Positions 9,508 to 18,129 of a stretch of DNA of 64,000 bases are shown here, piece after piece. The stretch is from Pseudomonas sp. DNDY-54. Its GTDB lineage: Bacteria > Pseudomonadota > Gammaproteobacteria > Pseudomonadales > Pseudomonadaceae. Positions within the stretch are counted from its first letter, which is position 1, and every line of letters starts with the position of its first letter. Location of the stretch: contig NZ_CP082271.1 of the NCBI RefSeq assembly GCF_019880365.1, forward strand, positions 1,116,001 through 1,180,000, given 5' to 3'. The position numbers and the translations under genes are program-made. The notes below the pieces were generated by a model. The model was not told where the DNA came from, did no database searches, and worked only from the letters and a program-made list of their open reading frames with translations.

Positions 9508-10359
9508 TTACTTGAGCAGGCCAGCGGCGCGCGCGGCTTCCTCGATACCCTTGTAATTTTCCGGGCGGGTCTCGATGAAGCGGCTGGCAGCCTGCAGGTC
9601 GAGAATCTTCTTGTGTTCCGGGTTCGCCGGATCCAGGGCAAGGAAGGCCGCTTTGATTTTCTGTACCAGCGCTGGCTCAAGATTGCCGCGCACCGTCCAG
9701 TTGTAGTCGTAGTACGGCGGTGTGGTGGAAATGACGCGAACCTTATCGGTGTCGACCTTGCCGGCCGCAACCAGCTTGTCCCAGACCGATGCGTTGAGCA
9801 CGCCGGCATCGGCTTTGCCAGCTTCGACCCATGCCGCGGTGGCGTCGTGAGCGCCGGAGTAGGCGATGCGCTTGAAGAACTGCTCGGGGTCGATACCGTC
9901 ACGGATCATGAAGTAGCGCGGCATCAGGCTGCCGGACGTCGAGGACACGGAGCCGAAGGCAAATGTTTTGCCCTTGAGGTCCTGAAGTGTCTGCACATCG
10001 GGGTTGGCGGTGATGAATTTGCTGGTGAACGTCTCGTCCTGCTCGCGCTGCACGAGGGGGATTGCATCACCGGTTTTCAGCCGGGTCTGGACGAAGGTGA
10101 AGCCGCCGAGCCAGGCGAGGTCGAGGCGGTCTGAAGCGAGAGATTCCACTACGGCGGCATAGTCGGAAACCGGAGTGAACTTCACCGGCATGCCCAGCTC
10201 TTTTTCCAGGTATTGGCCCAGCGGCTCGAACTTGCGGATCAGCTCGGTCGGCGCTTCATCAGGAATAGCTGAGACGCGAAGGACGTCAGCAGCATGTGCA
10301 GTGACAAAAGACAGGGATACGGCAAGGCCGGCGACGGCTGCCAGGGTGCGCTTCAGCAT
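9508..10359 (-). CDS. PhnD-type periplasmic binding protein (phosphonate, phosphite or selenate)
   Basis: Periplasmic binding protein for the PhnC/E-type importer. It is 283 residues. The signal peptide MLKRTLAAVAGLAVSLSFVTAHA ends near residue 23; the start ATG at 10359 is chosen for this reason over an in-frame ATG at 10515. The mature protein has the PhnD fold signature: SAIPDEAPTELIRKFEPLG, DLAWLGGFTFVQ and GSVSSTSGSLMPRY. This version resembles proteins I remember as putative selenate-transporter binding proteins in pseudomonads, so selenate or another oxyanion is at least as likely as phosphonate. No phosphonate lyase, phosphite dehydrogenase or selenium gene is in the window to decide. 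Separated by 128 bases from the ATPase gene. Confidence 0.85.
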   Translation of the reverse strand: MLKRTLAAVAGLAVSLSFVTAHAADVLRVSAIPDEAPTELIRKFEPLGQYLEKELGMPVKFTPVSDYAAVVESLASDRLDLAWLGGFTFVQTRLKTGDAIPLVQREQDETFTSKFITANPDVQTLQDLKGKTFAFGSVSSTSGSLMPRYFMIRDGIDPEQFFKRIAYSGAHDATAAWVEAGKADAGVLNASVWDKLVAAGKVDTDKVRVISTTPPYYDYNWTVRGNLEPALVQKIKAAFLALDPANPEHKKILDLQAASRFIETRPENYKGIEEAARAAGLLK

Positions 10360-10669
10360 TGTGGTTCTCCGGTTCAATAGCGGAAAAAGCGGGCGGATTA
10401 TAGAGGGAGACGGGTGCGCCGGCGCAAGCCGTGTGGATGTCGATGGGCTTCGGATTGACCGATCGTGCACGATTGTCTGCCCCGATCGCTCGAAAGCAGT
10501 CGGCTCGGGCGTCATCAGGCAGGCCGCGAATGACGGCTAGACTGTACGTATCGCCTGCCAGGCTGGTGTCGCGCCAGCTAATTAATGACTCGGAGAGGAA
10601 ACACTGCGGGCACTACCTGATCAGAGCGTAGGGGGCGTACTGCACTCCTATCTAATGAAGGGGCCTTCC
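10360..10669. other. gene-free region between divergent transporter and protease genes
   Basis: About 310 bases between divergently transcribed genes. It must contain both promoters. No conserved operator, RNA or credible small gene was recognised. Confidence 0.5.
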
Positions 10670-11725
10670 ATGCGTGATCGGACTTCGTGTCAAGGTTTCA
10701 TCCCGCCTTATATTCTCCGCCGTATCATCGATAACGGTTCGGTGCGCCAACGCGAGCGTGCGCTTGGGACCTTGGCTCATGTGAATAATCTTCTGCCCAA
10801 CCCTGGCCCCCCCAACCGCCAACCGGTGGCCAGTGTGATGCCCGAACGCGGCCGACCAGGGGAGCCGCGACGCAGCATTCATGATGCCCAACATCAGATG
10901 GTGCTGCCTGGCGTACTGGCGCGGATAGAAGGCCAGCCGCCCACCGCAGACGCGGCGGTTGACGAGGCGTACGACGCGCTCGGCAAGACGCATGAATTTT
11001 TCTGGCAGGTCTTTGGTCGGGACTCGATCGACAACCATGGCTTCCCCCTGATCGGAACGGTTCACTACGGCGTGGGCTATGAGAACGCGTTCTGGAATGG
11101 CGCCCAAATGGTGTTCGGTGATGGCGACGGTGAGATCTTCAATCGGTTCACGCTGTCGCTCGATGTTGTGGCGCATGAGCTCGCCCACGGCATCACCGAA
11201 AGCGAGGCTGGGCTGGTCTATTTCAACCAATCCGGCGCGCTGAACGAGTCGGTGTCCGATGTGTTCGGCGTGCTGGTCCGGCAGTTCAGCCTGGGGCAGA
11301 CGGCGGATCAGGCCGATTGGCTGATCGGCGCCGAGTTGCTGACCGACAAGGTACAAGGCCGGGCGCTGCGCTCGATGGCCAATCCGGGAAGCGCCTACGA
11401 CGATCCGTTGCTGGGCAAGGACCCGCAGCCGGGGCATATGCGTGACTTCATCGATACGCGCGACGACAACGGCGGCGTGCATCTGAATTCTGGCATCCCC
11501 AACCGTGCGTTTTATCTCGCCTCGATGGCCATGGGTGGACACGCGTGGGAAAAGGCCGGGCGTATCTGGTATGACACCCTGTGCGACCGCCGCCTGGCCA
11601 ACGATGCGGATTTCACCGCTTTTGCTCAGCTCACGTTAGACAACGCGGTCACGCGTTTTGGAACCGGTGCGGAAACGCGGTTGGTGCAGCAGGCCTGGGT
11701 CGATGTGGGCGTATCTGTGGGTTAA
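10670..11725 (+). CDS. protealysin-like M4 family metalloprotease
   Basis: Zinc metalloprotease of the thermolysin (M4) family, 351 residues. It has no signal peptide; instead the N-terminus carries the short protealysin-type propeptide with the motif IPPYILRRII at residues 11-20. Zinc ligands and catalytic residues are visible: HELAH (H169, catalytic E170, H173), the third ligand E193 in NESVSD, and the proton-donor histidine H271 in NGGVHLNSG. The mature enzyme should start near residue 50. The ATG at 10670 is preferred to one at 10655 because a purine-rich AAGGGG sequence precedes it at suitable spacing. The emfourin-like inhibitor gene starts 9 bases after the stop. Members of this group in Serratia are active mainly inside or released from the cell without a Sec signal (known for the family). 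Confidence 0.93.
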   Translation: MRDRTSCQGFIPPYILRRIIDNGSVRQRERALGTLAHVNNLLPNPGPPNRQPVASVMPERGRPGEPRRSIHDAQHQMVLPGVLARIEGQPPTADAAVDEAYDALGKTHEFFWQVFGRDSIDNHGFPLIGTVHYGVGYENAFWNGAQMVFGDGDGEIFNRFTLSLDVVAHELAHGITESEAGLVYFNQSGALNESVSDVFGVLVRQFSLGQTADQADWLIGAELLTDKVQGRALRSMANPGSAYDDPLLGKDPQPGHMRDFIDTRDDNGGVHLNSGIPNRAFYLASMAMGGHAWEKAGRIWYDTLCDRRLANDADFTAFAQLTLDNAVTRFGTGAETRLVQQAWVDVGVSVG

Positions 11726-11734
11726 GGAGGCTTC

Positions 11735-12058
11735 ATGAAGCAATTACCGACACTGGGCAAGGAGGCGACCATCCGGCTGTCTCGGCAGGGTGGGTTTGCA
11801 GCGCTGCAGGCGCTGAGCCGTCCGCGCGAGATCGATTTCGCGACCTGTGACGAGCAACAACGAGGGCAAATCTGCTCGGTGCTCGAAGGGTGTCTGCCGC
11901 TCGCCACCGAGAATGGCGGGCAGGCGGACCGCCGTTATTACCAGATCGAGCTGCGCTACCGCACCGATGATCAGGATGACGAGATGGTGCTTCAAGTGCC
12001 GGAAGAACAAGCGCCCGGGGAGCTGGTGCGGTTGTGGGACAAAGGCGAAGTGCTCTGA
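11735..12058 (+). CDS. emfourin-like protealysin inhibitor
   Basis: Small protein of 107 residues that should bind and inhibit the M4 protease encoded just upstream. It has the emfourin signature IRLSRQGGFAAL near residues 12-23, comparable to the RSGGFAGI stretch of Serratia emfourin, and ends with a beta-rich acidic half (YYQIELRYRTDD). No signal peptide, so it would meet the protease in the cytosol. An excellent ribosome-binding site, AAGGAGG at 11724-11730, overlaps the protease stop codon, which suggests strong translation of the inhibitor from the same mRNA. The call rests on the motif plus the known protealysin-emfourin gene order. Confidence 0.85.
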   Translation: MKQLPTLGKEATIRLSRQGGFAALQALSRPREIDFATCDEQQRGQICSVLEGCLPLATENGGQADRRYYQIELRYRTDDQDDEMVLQVPEEQAPGELVRLWDKGEVL

Positions 12059-12125
12059 GACGGGTTTGGCCGCACACGCCACCGTGCGGCTAGAATCGTT
12101 GCCTCACCCCTCGAGGAGCCATTGC

Positions 12126-13013
12126 ATGTCTGAGCTGCCATCCATCGCCTTTGCCGGCATCGGCCTGATGGGCCTTCGCATGTGTCGACGACTGCTTGCG
12201 GCCGGCTATCCGTTGACTGTCTGGAACCGCTCGCCGGAGAAATGCGCGCCATTGACCGAAGCGGGTGCACGGCAGGCTCGCAGCCCAGCCGAACTCTGTG
12301 ATGCGGCGGACATCGTCCTGCTTTGCCTGGCCGATACCGCGGTGGTGCGCGAGGTCGTGTTCGGCGCCGGTGGCATCATCGAGGGTGCACGGGCAGGGCA
12401 GCTACTGGTCGATCACTCGAGCCTGGAACCGGCCGCCACCCGCGCCATGGCAACCGAGTTGGAAACACGCAGCGGTATGCGTTGGGTCGATGCGCCTGTT
12501 TCCGGCGGCACGGCGGGCGCCGAGGCGGGAAGCCTGGCGATTATGGCGGGCGGCCTGCGCGAAGATGTCGAGCGGGTGCGCCCCGTATTGGCGCACTTGG
12601 GGCAGCGGCTCACGCACATGGGCGACGTCGGCGCCGGGCAGGTCACCAAAGCGTGTAACCAAATGATCGTCGCCTGCAATGCGCTGGTCATTGCTGAAGT
12701 GGTGGCGCTGGCGGAGCGCTCCGGTGTCGATGCGAGCCTCATCGCGCCGGCATTGGCCGGCGGGTTCGCCGACTCCAAGCCGTTACAGATACTCGCCCCG
12801 CAGATGGCGAATAGCGAATTCGAACCGGTGAAGTGGCACGTTCGCACGCTGCTCAAGGATCTTGATACCGCCGTCCAGCTTTCCCGCGAGGAGGGCAGCG
12901 CCACGCCGATGACCGGGCTGGCTTCGCAGTTGATGCGCCTGCATGGCAGTCAGGGCCACCTCGATAACGATCCCTCGACGTTGGTCGACATGCACCGGAA
13001 GCACGGCCAATGA
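12126..13013 (+). CDS. NAD(P)-dependent beta-hydroxyacid dehydrogenase (GlxR/HIBADH family)
   Basis: Soluble dehydrogenase of the 3-hydroxyisobutyrate / tartronate semialdehyde reductase family, 295 residues. The Rossmann motif is FAGIGLMGLRM at residues 9-19, the substrate-binding motif DAPVSGGTAGAEAG is near residue 125, and the catalytic lysine lies in GAGQVTKACNQM near residue 177. The start ATG at 12126 follows a GGAG ribosome-binding site; an open frame further upstream overlaps the inhibitor gene and is unrelated. It overlaps the isomerase-like gene by 4 bases (ATGA). Tartronate semialdehyde reductase is plausible given the hydroxypyruvate isomerase neighbour, but L-threonate-type dehydrogenase is an alternative since OtnI-like isomerases sit beside those. 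No gcl or otnK/C gene is present. Confidence 0.8.
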   Translation: MSELPSIAFAGIGLMGLRMCRRLLAAGYPLTVWNRSPEKCAPLTEAGARQARSPAELCDAADIVLLCLADTAVVREVVFGAGGIIEGARAGQLLVDHSSLEPAATRAMATELETRSGMRWVDAPVSGGTAGAEAGSLAIMAGGLREDVERVRPVLAHLGQRLTHMGDVGAGQVTKACNQMIVACNALVIAEVVALAERSGVDASLIAPALAGGFADSKPLQILAPQMANSEFEPVKWHVRTLLKDLDTAVQLSREEGSATPMTGLASQLMRLHGSQGHLDNDPSTLVDMHRKHGQ

Positions 13014-13792
13014 AGATCGCTGCCAACCTCTCCATGCTGTTCAACGAACGGCCTCTTGCCGAGCGCATCATGGCGGCGCGCGTCGCCGGATTCGACGGTG
13101 TGGAAATCCAGTTCCCCTACGAATTGCCGGCGGTCCAGCTCAAGGAATTGCTCGAGCGTGCCGGGTTGCCGCTGGTGCTGATCAATTTACCCGCGGGTGA
13201 TTTCATGCAGGGCGGTCCAGGGCTGGCGGCCGTGCCATCGCGACAGGCGGCGTTCGATCGCGCACTGCAGGAAGCGTTAACCTACGCCGCCATGGCGCGA
13301 CCGATGTGCGTGAATGTGCTTCCGGGCCGCCTGGCCGAGGGCGTCACGCGCGAGCAGGCCCTGGAAACACTGGCCGACAACCTGCGCAAGAGTGCCGAGG
13401 CGTTTGCGCTGCTCGGGATTCGGGTCGTATGCGAGGCCATTAACCCGCTGGATATGCCGGGTTTTCTGATCAATACCCCTGAGCATCTGCAGGCGCTGCT
13501 AGAGCGTGTCGATCACCCCAACTGCCAGGCGCAGCTGGATCTCTACCACATGGCTCGGCAGGCGCTGGATATCGTCGCCGGTATCCGCTTGCTGGGCAGG
13601 CGGATTGGTCATGTGCAGTTCGCTGATCATCCCGGCCGCGGTGCGCCCGGCACGGGTTCCATGGCGTTCGAGCCGCTGATTGATGCCTTGCATGCTGTTG
13701 GCTATGCCGGCTGGTTGGCCGCCGAGTATCGGCCCGAGGGTGCAGATACGACGGCGGACCTCGGCTGGCTCGCAGCATGGCGTGAACGCTGA
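13010..13792 (+). CDS. hydroxypyruvate isomerase family protein (Hyi/OtnI)
   Basis: TIM-barrel sugar isomerase of 260 residues. Family features: N-terminal AANLSMLFNERPL, the metal-site glutamate in VCEAINPLDMPGF near residue 143, QAQLDLYHMAR near residue 178, HVQFADHPGRGAPGTG near residue 203, and the final catalytic glutamate in AAEYRP. These are shared by hydroxypyruvate isomerase (hydroxypyruvate to tartronate semialdehyde) and 2-oxo-tetronate isomerase, so the exact substrate is open. Translationally coupled to the dehydrogenase; together they would convert a 2-oxo acid to a semialdehyde and reduce it. Confidence 0.85.
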   Translation: MKIAANLSMLFNERPLAERIMAARVAGFDGVEIQFPYELPAVQLKELLERAGLPLVLINLPAGDFMQGGPGLAAVPSRQAAFDRALQEALTYAAMARPMCVNVLPGRLAEGVTREQALETLADNLRKSAEAFALLGIRVVCEAINPLDMPGFLINTPEHLQALLERVDHPNCQAQLDLYHMARQALDIVAGIRLLGRRIGHVQFADHPGRGAPGTGSMAFEPLIDALHAVGYAGWLAAEYRPEGADTTADLGWLAAWRER

Positions 13793-13918
13793 GCCGTTGC
13801 ATCGTCCGGCATAAGCGAAGGTGATGGTGACAGACACGCGAGCGCTAGAACTCTAGAGTCACTTCCCAGAATCGGTCGGCACACGACCGGCGCATAACAA
13901 TAAATCGAGAGCGACGTC

Positions 13919-15271
13919 ATGCAGCCATCCACCCAAGCCGCGAACGCCTGGCGCGTCCTGTTCCTGCTATTTCTGGCCAACCTGTTCAACTTCTTCGACC
14001 GCACCATTCCGGCCATCATCGCCGAACCGCTGCGCCTGGAGTGGAACCTCAACGACTTTCAGCTGGGCCTGATTGGTACCGCGTTCACCATCGTCTATGC
14101 GATTGCGGGCGTGCCGTTGGGGCGCATGGCGGATATCGGCTCGCGTCGCAAGATCATGGGTTGGGGGCTGACCGCCTGGAGCGGGCTGACCGCCGTCAAC
14201 GGCCTGGCCTGGAATTTCTGGACGTTCCTGTTGGTACGCATGGGTATCGGCATTGGCGAGGCGAGCTACGCACCCGCAGCGAATTCGTTGATCGGCGACC
14301 TGTTTCCTGCCCATAAGCGTGCTCGCGCGATGGGTATCTTCATGCTCGGTCTGCCACTGGGGTTGTTGTTGGCCTTCTTCACCATCGGCTCGATGGTCGA
14401 GTACTTCGGCAGCTGGCGCGCACCCTTCTTCATTGCGGCGGTGCCAGGCCTGGTACTGGCGCTGTTCATCTTTTTTGTCAAGGAGCCCCAGCGTGGCGCC
14501 GCAGAGACGGTGAAGGTGTCGCAGGCACGCGTCGAGCAACCAATCCGCAAAGTGCTGGCTATCCGCACCTTCTGGTGGCTGGTGCTGGCCGGGTTGGCGT
14601 TCAACTTCGCCACTTACGCCTGTAACGCCTTCATGGTGCCGCTGCTGATGCGCTATCACGCGGTGCCGCTGGTGGAAGCTTCTATTGCTACCGGTGTGAT
14701 CGTCGGGTTGACCGGCCTGGTCGGGTTGACATTGGGCGGCTGGGTGGCCGACAAGATCCATCAGCGCTTTGCCCGGGGCCGGCTGATCTTCGCGGCAGCC
14801 AGCATGCTCATTGCGACTGCTGCCACCGGCTACGCACTACTCGCCGGGCGTATCGAGGTCGGTGTTTTCGTCGCTGTGTTCAGCATCGGCTGGCTGTTCT
14901 CCTACAACTTCTACACCTGCGTCTATACCGCCATTCAGGATGTGGTCGAGCCGCGGCTGCGAGCGACAGCCATGGCGTTGTTCTTCGCGGGCCTTTATCT
15001 GTTGGGCGGTGGCATGGGTACGGTGGTGGTAGGCCTGCTGTCCGACCATTTCGCCGAGGCGGCCATGCTGGCGGCTGGCGCCAGTGAAATGAGCGAAGTG
15101 TTCCGGGCGGAGGGGCTGCACGGCGCGATGTACCTAATTCCCGGCTCGTTATTGCTGACCATGGTGTTCCTGTTCCAGGCGTCGCGTACGTTCTGCCAGG
15201 ACTCCAAGCGCATGACCGATGGCATGACCGACTCCGCGGCGGCTGCCGAGGGCGAGGCCGCGCTGGCCTGA
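13919..15271 (+). CDS. MFS transporter, Spinster-like
   Basis: Inner-membrane major facilitator of 450 residues with twelve predicted helices. The first half reads LFLANLFNFFDRTIPAIIAEPL, a pattern shared by Spinster-type and organic-acid transporters, followed by the MFS signature GVPLGRMADIGSRRK between helices 2 and 3 and GIGIGEASYAPAANSL in helix 4-5. The substrate is unknown. It lies 126 bases after the isomerase-like gene on the same strand, so it may take up the hydroxy- or oxo-acid used by those two enzymes (inference from position only). A hairpin follows its stop codon. Confidence 0.85.
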   Translation: MQPSTQAANAWRVLFLLFLANLFNFFDRTIPAIIAEPLRLEWNLNDFQLGLIGTAFTIVYAIAGVPLGRMADIGSRRKIMGWGLTAWSGLTAVNGLAWNFWTFLLVRMGIGIGEASYAPAANSLIGDLFPAHKRARAMGIFMLGLPLGLLLAFFTIGSMVEYFGSWRAPFFIAAVPGLVLALFIFFVKEPQRGAAETVKVSQARVEQPIRKVLAIRTFWWLVLAGLAFNFATYACNAFMVPLLMRYHAVPLVEASIATGVIVGLTGLVGLTLGGWVADKIHQRFARGRLIFAAASMLIATAATGYALLAGRIEVGVFVAVFSIGWLFSYNFYTCVYTAIQDVVEPRLRATAMALFFAGLYLLGGGMGTVVVGLLSDHFAEAAMLAAGASEMSEVFRAEGLHGAMYLIPGSLLLTMVFLFQASRTFCQDSKRMTDGMTDSAAAAEGEAALA

Positions 15272-15282
15272 CCCGCACCCAG

Positions 15283-15306
15283 ATGCCGCGGATGCAACCG
15301 CGGCAT
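15283..15306 (+). terminator. hairpin after MFS gene, possible terminator
   Basis: A perfect 9-bp stem ATGCCGCGG / CCGCGGCAT with a 6-nt loop, 11 bases after the MFS stop. No T run follows, so termination efficiency is doubtful. Confidence 0.4.
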
Positions 15307-15397
15307 GCTAGCCAGCCACAACCAATCGACGATTGGCCGACATTTAGTGGCTGGCTCGCATAAACTGCGCGGCCGTTTTTGGTAGTCCGGACCGCCC

Positions 15398-16663
15398 ATG
15401 CACACTCCGTCTCCCGCCCGCGCTTGCGGCATCGACTTCGGCACCTCCAATTCAACCGTCGGCTGGTGGCGTCCTGCTAGCGAACCATTGATTGTTCTTG
15501 AAGGTGACCAGCACACCTTGCCCTCGGTGGTGTTCTTCAACGCGGAGGAGCGTCGACCGGTGTATGGGCGCCTCGCCCTGTCCGAATACCTGGAAGGCTA
15601 CGAAGGGCGCCTGATGCGGTCGCTCAAGAGCCTGCTAGGTTCCAAGCTGCTAAAGAGCGAAACCACGGTGCTTGGCAGCGCCATGCCGTTCAAGGAGATC
15701 CTCGGCTTGTTTCTCGGCACGCTCAAACAGCGCGCCGAGGCGGAGGCCGAACGCGCATTTGACGACGTGGTGCTGGGGCGTCCGGTGTTCTTTGTCGACG
15801 ATGATCCGCAGGCCGATCGGGAGGCGGCGCAAACGCTGGCCGCCGCGGCGAACAAGATTGGCTTCAAGGACGTCTCGTTCCAGTACGAACCGATTGCCGC
15901 GGCATTCGACTACGAGTCGCGAATCGAACGTGAAGAGCGCGTGCTGATTGTCGACATCGGCGGCGGTACCTCCGACTTTTCGCTGGTCCGGCTGTCACCC
16001 GAGCGCCGCGACATCGACGACCGTCAGGAAGACATTCTGGCCACCTCCGGCGTGCACATTGGCGGGACCGACTTCGACAAGCAGCTCAGTCTGCAGGGCG
16101 TGATGCCGTTGTTCGGTTACGGCAGCCGGATGAAAAGCGATGCGCCGATGCCAACCAGCACGCACCTGAACCTTGCCACCTGGCACACCATCAATGCCGT
16201 CTATGCGCCTGCTTCGCTGCGCGCGCTGCAAAGCATGCGCTATGACATCGTCGATCCGACCGGAATCGACCGCCTGTTCAGCCTGATTGAGCAGCGTGCC
16301 GGGCACTGGTTGGCGATGCAGGTGGAACAGGGGAAGATCGAGCTGACCGATCATGATCGATACGTCATCGATTTTGCGCGGATCGAGGCCGGGCTAGAGG
16401 CGAGCCTGACCCGCAACGGTTTCGAGGCGGCAATCGATCCCCTGCTCGAACGAATTCGCGGCACGGTCAGTCAATTGCTGACCAGTGCCGGGCTCAAGCA
16501 TGAGGACATCGATACGGTGTTCTTCACTGGCGGTTCGAGCGCGATCCCGGCCCTGCGCGACAGTGTTACTCGCTTGTTGCCACGGGCGCGCCACGTCGAA
16601 GGAAACCGCTTCGGCAGTATCGGCAGTGGTCTGGCCATCGAGGCGCGCAAGCGCTACGGTTGA
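15398..16663 (+). CDS. YegD-type Hsp70-family protein
   Basis: Actin/Hsp70-fold ATPase of 421 residues that consists of the nucleotide-binding domain only; the substrate-binding and lid domains of DnaK are absent, as in E. coli YegD. Phosphate motif 1 is GIDFGTSNSTVGW (residues 11-23), phosphate motif 2 is IVDIGGGTSDFSL near residue 185, and the adenosine motif FFTGGSSAIPALR is near residue 370. Cytosolic. Its clients are unknown. It is followed after 52 bases by the CHAD protein gene on the same strand. Confidence 0.87.
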   Translation: MHTPSPARACGIDFGTSNSTVGWWRPASEPLIVLEGDQHTLPSVVFFNAEERRPVYGRLALSEYLEGYEGRLMRSLKSLLGSKLLKSETTVLGSAMPFKEILGLFLGTLKQRAEAEAERAFDDVVLGRPVFFVDDDPQADREAAQTLAAAANKIGFKDVSFQYEPIAAAFDYESRIEREERVLIVDIGGGTSDFSLVRLSPERRDIDDRQEDILATSGVHIGGTDFDKQLSLQGVMPLFGYGSRMKSDAPMPTSTHLNLATWHTINAVYAPASLRALQSMRYDIVDPTGIDRLFSLIEQRAGHWLAMQVEQGKIELTDHDRYVIDFARIEAGLEASLTRNGFEAAIDPLLERIRGTVSQLLTSAGLKHEDIDTVFFTGGSSAIPALRDSVTRLLPRARHVEGNRFGSIGSGLAIEARKRYG

Positions 16664-16715
16664 TCACCCGCGGACGCCTGCAAACCGCATGGCGGCGGGC
16701 CTGTTAGGAGTTCCC

Positions 16716-17612
16716 ATGGGATACAAGCTGCGCCCGCACGATCCCGCCTCTGAAGTACGCAAGGTGGTGCGTCAGGGTATCGACAACGCCATCGAAGCGC
16801 TGGGCGCACCCGTTGCTGAGCGTGCAGAAGGCATCCACCAGGCGCGTAAGCGTTTCAAAGAACTGCGCGCGCTGCTGCGCCTGGTACGTGAGCCCCTGGG
16901 GCGTGAATTCAAGCGTGAAAACCAACGCCTTCGCGACCTTGGGCGTGCCTTGGCCGAGTCCCGTGATGCGGCGGCCATGCTGGAGTGCTGGGACCTGCTG
17001 GCGGAGCGATTTCCTAAACCTTTTGCCGAAGAGGGCTTGAGGAAAACACGGCGGCGGTTGCGAGACCGGGCACGCCGCAGCGAGACCGAGACCAGCGGGA
17101 TCGATGAGCGAATCGTCGACGCGACCGCAGAGCTTCAGTCACTGTGCAATCGAATCGAGACGTGGACGCTGGATGAGAACGGCTTTGAGCTGTTCGCTGC
17201 AGGCGTCAAGCGCACATACGCAGATGGATGTGCCGAGCTGGCCAAAGCACGTCTCGATCTGAGCGATGAGCAACTGCACCAGTGGCGCAAGCGGGTCAAG
17301 GATCACTGGTACCAGACGCGGCTGCTCGCGCCGAGCTGGCCAACGCTGATGCGGCTGCGCGGCGACACGCTTAAGCGTCTGGCCGACATGCTGGGCGATG
17401 ATCACGATCTGGCGATGATGCTTCAGTTGATGCAACGGACCCCCGATCTGTTTGGTGAGCCGGACCAGCTAGCGCGGCTGGAGGTCATGATTGCCGAGCG
17501 CCGCAGCGAACTGCAGAGCAGCGCGCTGAAAACTGGCGGCGAACTTTATGTGGATGCGCCAGACGCACTGGTTGCGCGCTGGCGGCGCTATTGGAGCGAC
17601 GCGCAGCGCTGA
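16716..17612 (+). CDS. CHAD domain protein
   Basis: All-helical protein of 298 residues built of one CHAD (conserved histidine alpha-helical) domain. Conserved basic/histidine motifs are seen twice: GIHQARKRFKELRALLRLV near residue 39 and LHQWRKRVKDHWYQTRLL near residue 190, plus LGDDHDLAMM near residue 228. CHAD domains bind inorganic polyphosphate through these residues (known for the family). No CYTH domain is fused. The start ATG at 16716 has an AGGAG ribosome-binding site 5 bases upstream. Its role beside the Hsp70-like gene is unknown; polyphosphate-linked proteostasis is a speculation. Confidence 0.9.
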   Translation: MGYKLRPHDPASEVRKVVRQGIDNAIEALGAPVAERAEGIHQARKRFKELRALLRLVREPLGREFKRENQRLRDLGRALAESRDAAAMLECWDLLAERFPKPFAEEGLRKTRRRLRDRARRSETETSGIDERIVDATAELQSLCNRIETWTLDENGFELFAAGVKRTYADGCAELAKARLDLSDEQLHQWRKRVKDHWYQTRLLAPSWPTLMRLRGDTLKRLADMLGDDHDLAMMLQLMQRTPDLFGEPDQLARLEVMIAERRSELQSSALKTGGELYVDAPDALVARWRRYWSDAQR

Positions 17613-17648
17613 GGGTGTCGTTGAAGGTTGCCAGCAGATTCCGGTAGT

Positions 17649-18062
17649 TCAGGCGGCTCGACTGTTGATCTCGTGAATGGCCAGCATCTTTTCGAGTTCA
17701 GTGCGGAGGAAGGCATCCTGACAGCCCGGCAGGTATTCGAGGAGCTTACGGATGACCCATTGTTGGCCTTTATCGACGAAGGGCAGGCGCTCGTCCAGCG
17801 ACTCGATGGCCATGGCCTTGCCGTAAAACGCACCGGTTTCGCGATTGGGCTCGATGCCCAGATGGTTGAGGCAGTTGAGCACCAGCCTGCAGCTGTCGAC
17901 TTCGCCCTGGCGGATCTGCTCGAGCAACCTCCGCTGCGCCGGATCTTCGCATTGTTGCAGGCTCTCGCCAGCAACCTTGGCGCCGGCGCGCTCGGCGCTC
18001 AGCAGATCCTGCAGCAGTTTCGCTTCGCCTTCGGCCGTGTTCAGGGGGTTCTGTTCACTCAT
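17649..18062 (-). CDS. DUF6306-like four-helix protein
   Basis: Soluble protein of 137 residues, predicted mostly helical, resembling the DUF6306 family (ferritin-like helical bundle) as I recall it. Conserved-looking segments are LLSAERAGAKVAGES, QGEVDSCRLVLNCLNHLGIEP and ETGAFYGKAMAIESL. No known catalytic assignment. The start ATG at 18062 has AGAGGAG upstream; an in-frame ATG 33 bases earlier lacks one. It is convergent with the CHAD gene (36 bases apart) and downstream of the cyclophilin gene. Confidence 0.7.
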   Translation of the reverse strand: MSEQNPLNTAEGEAKLLQDLLSAERAGAKVAGESLQQCEDPAQRRLLEQIRQGEVDSCRLVLNCLNHLGIEPNRETGAFYGKAMAIESLDERLPFVDKGQQWVIRKLLEYLPGCQDAFLRTELEKMLAIHEINSRAA

Positions 18063-18129
18063 GCGCGGTCTCCTCTGGCAGCTGGGCCGGCGCACGCTTA
18101 AACAGCGCGCGCCGGAACGGATGCGTCGG

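Noticed and set aside
12069..12090. hairpin GCCGCAC / GTGCGGC after the emfourin-like gene as a terminator
   Set aside because: The stem is only 7 bp and no T run follows on the plus strand; it may instead be part of the next gene's leader.
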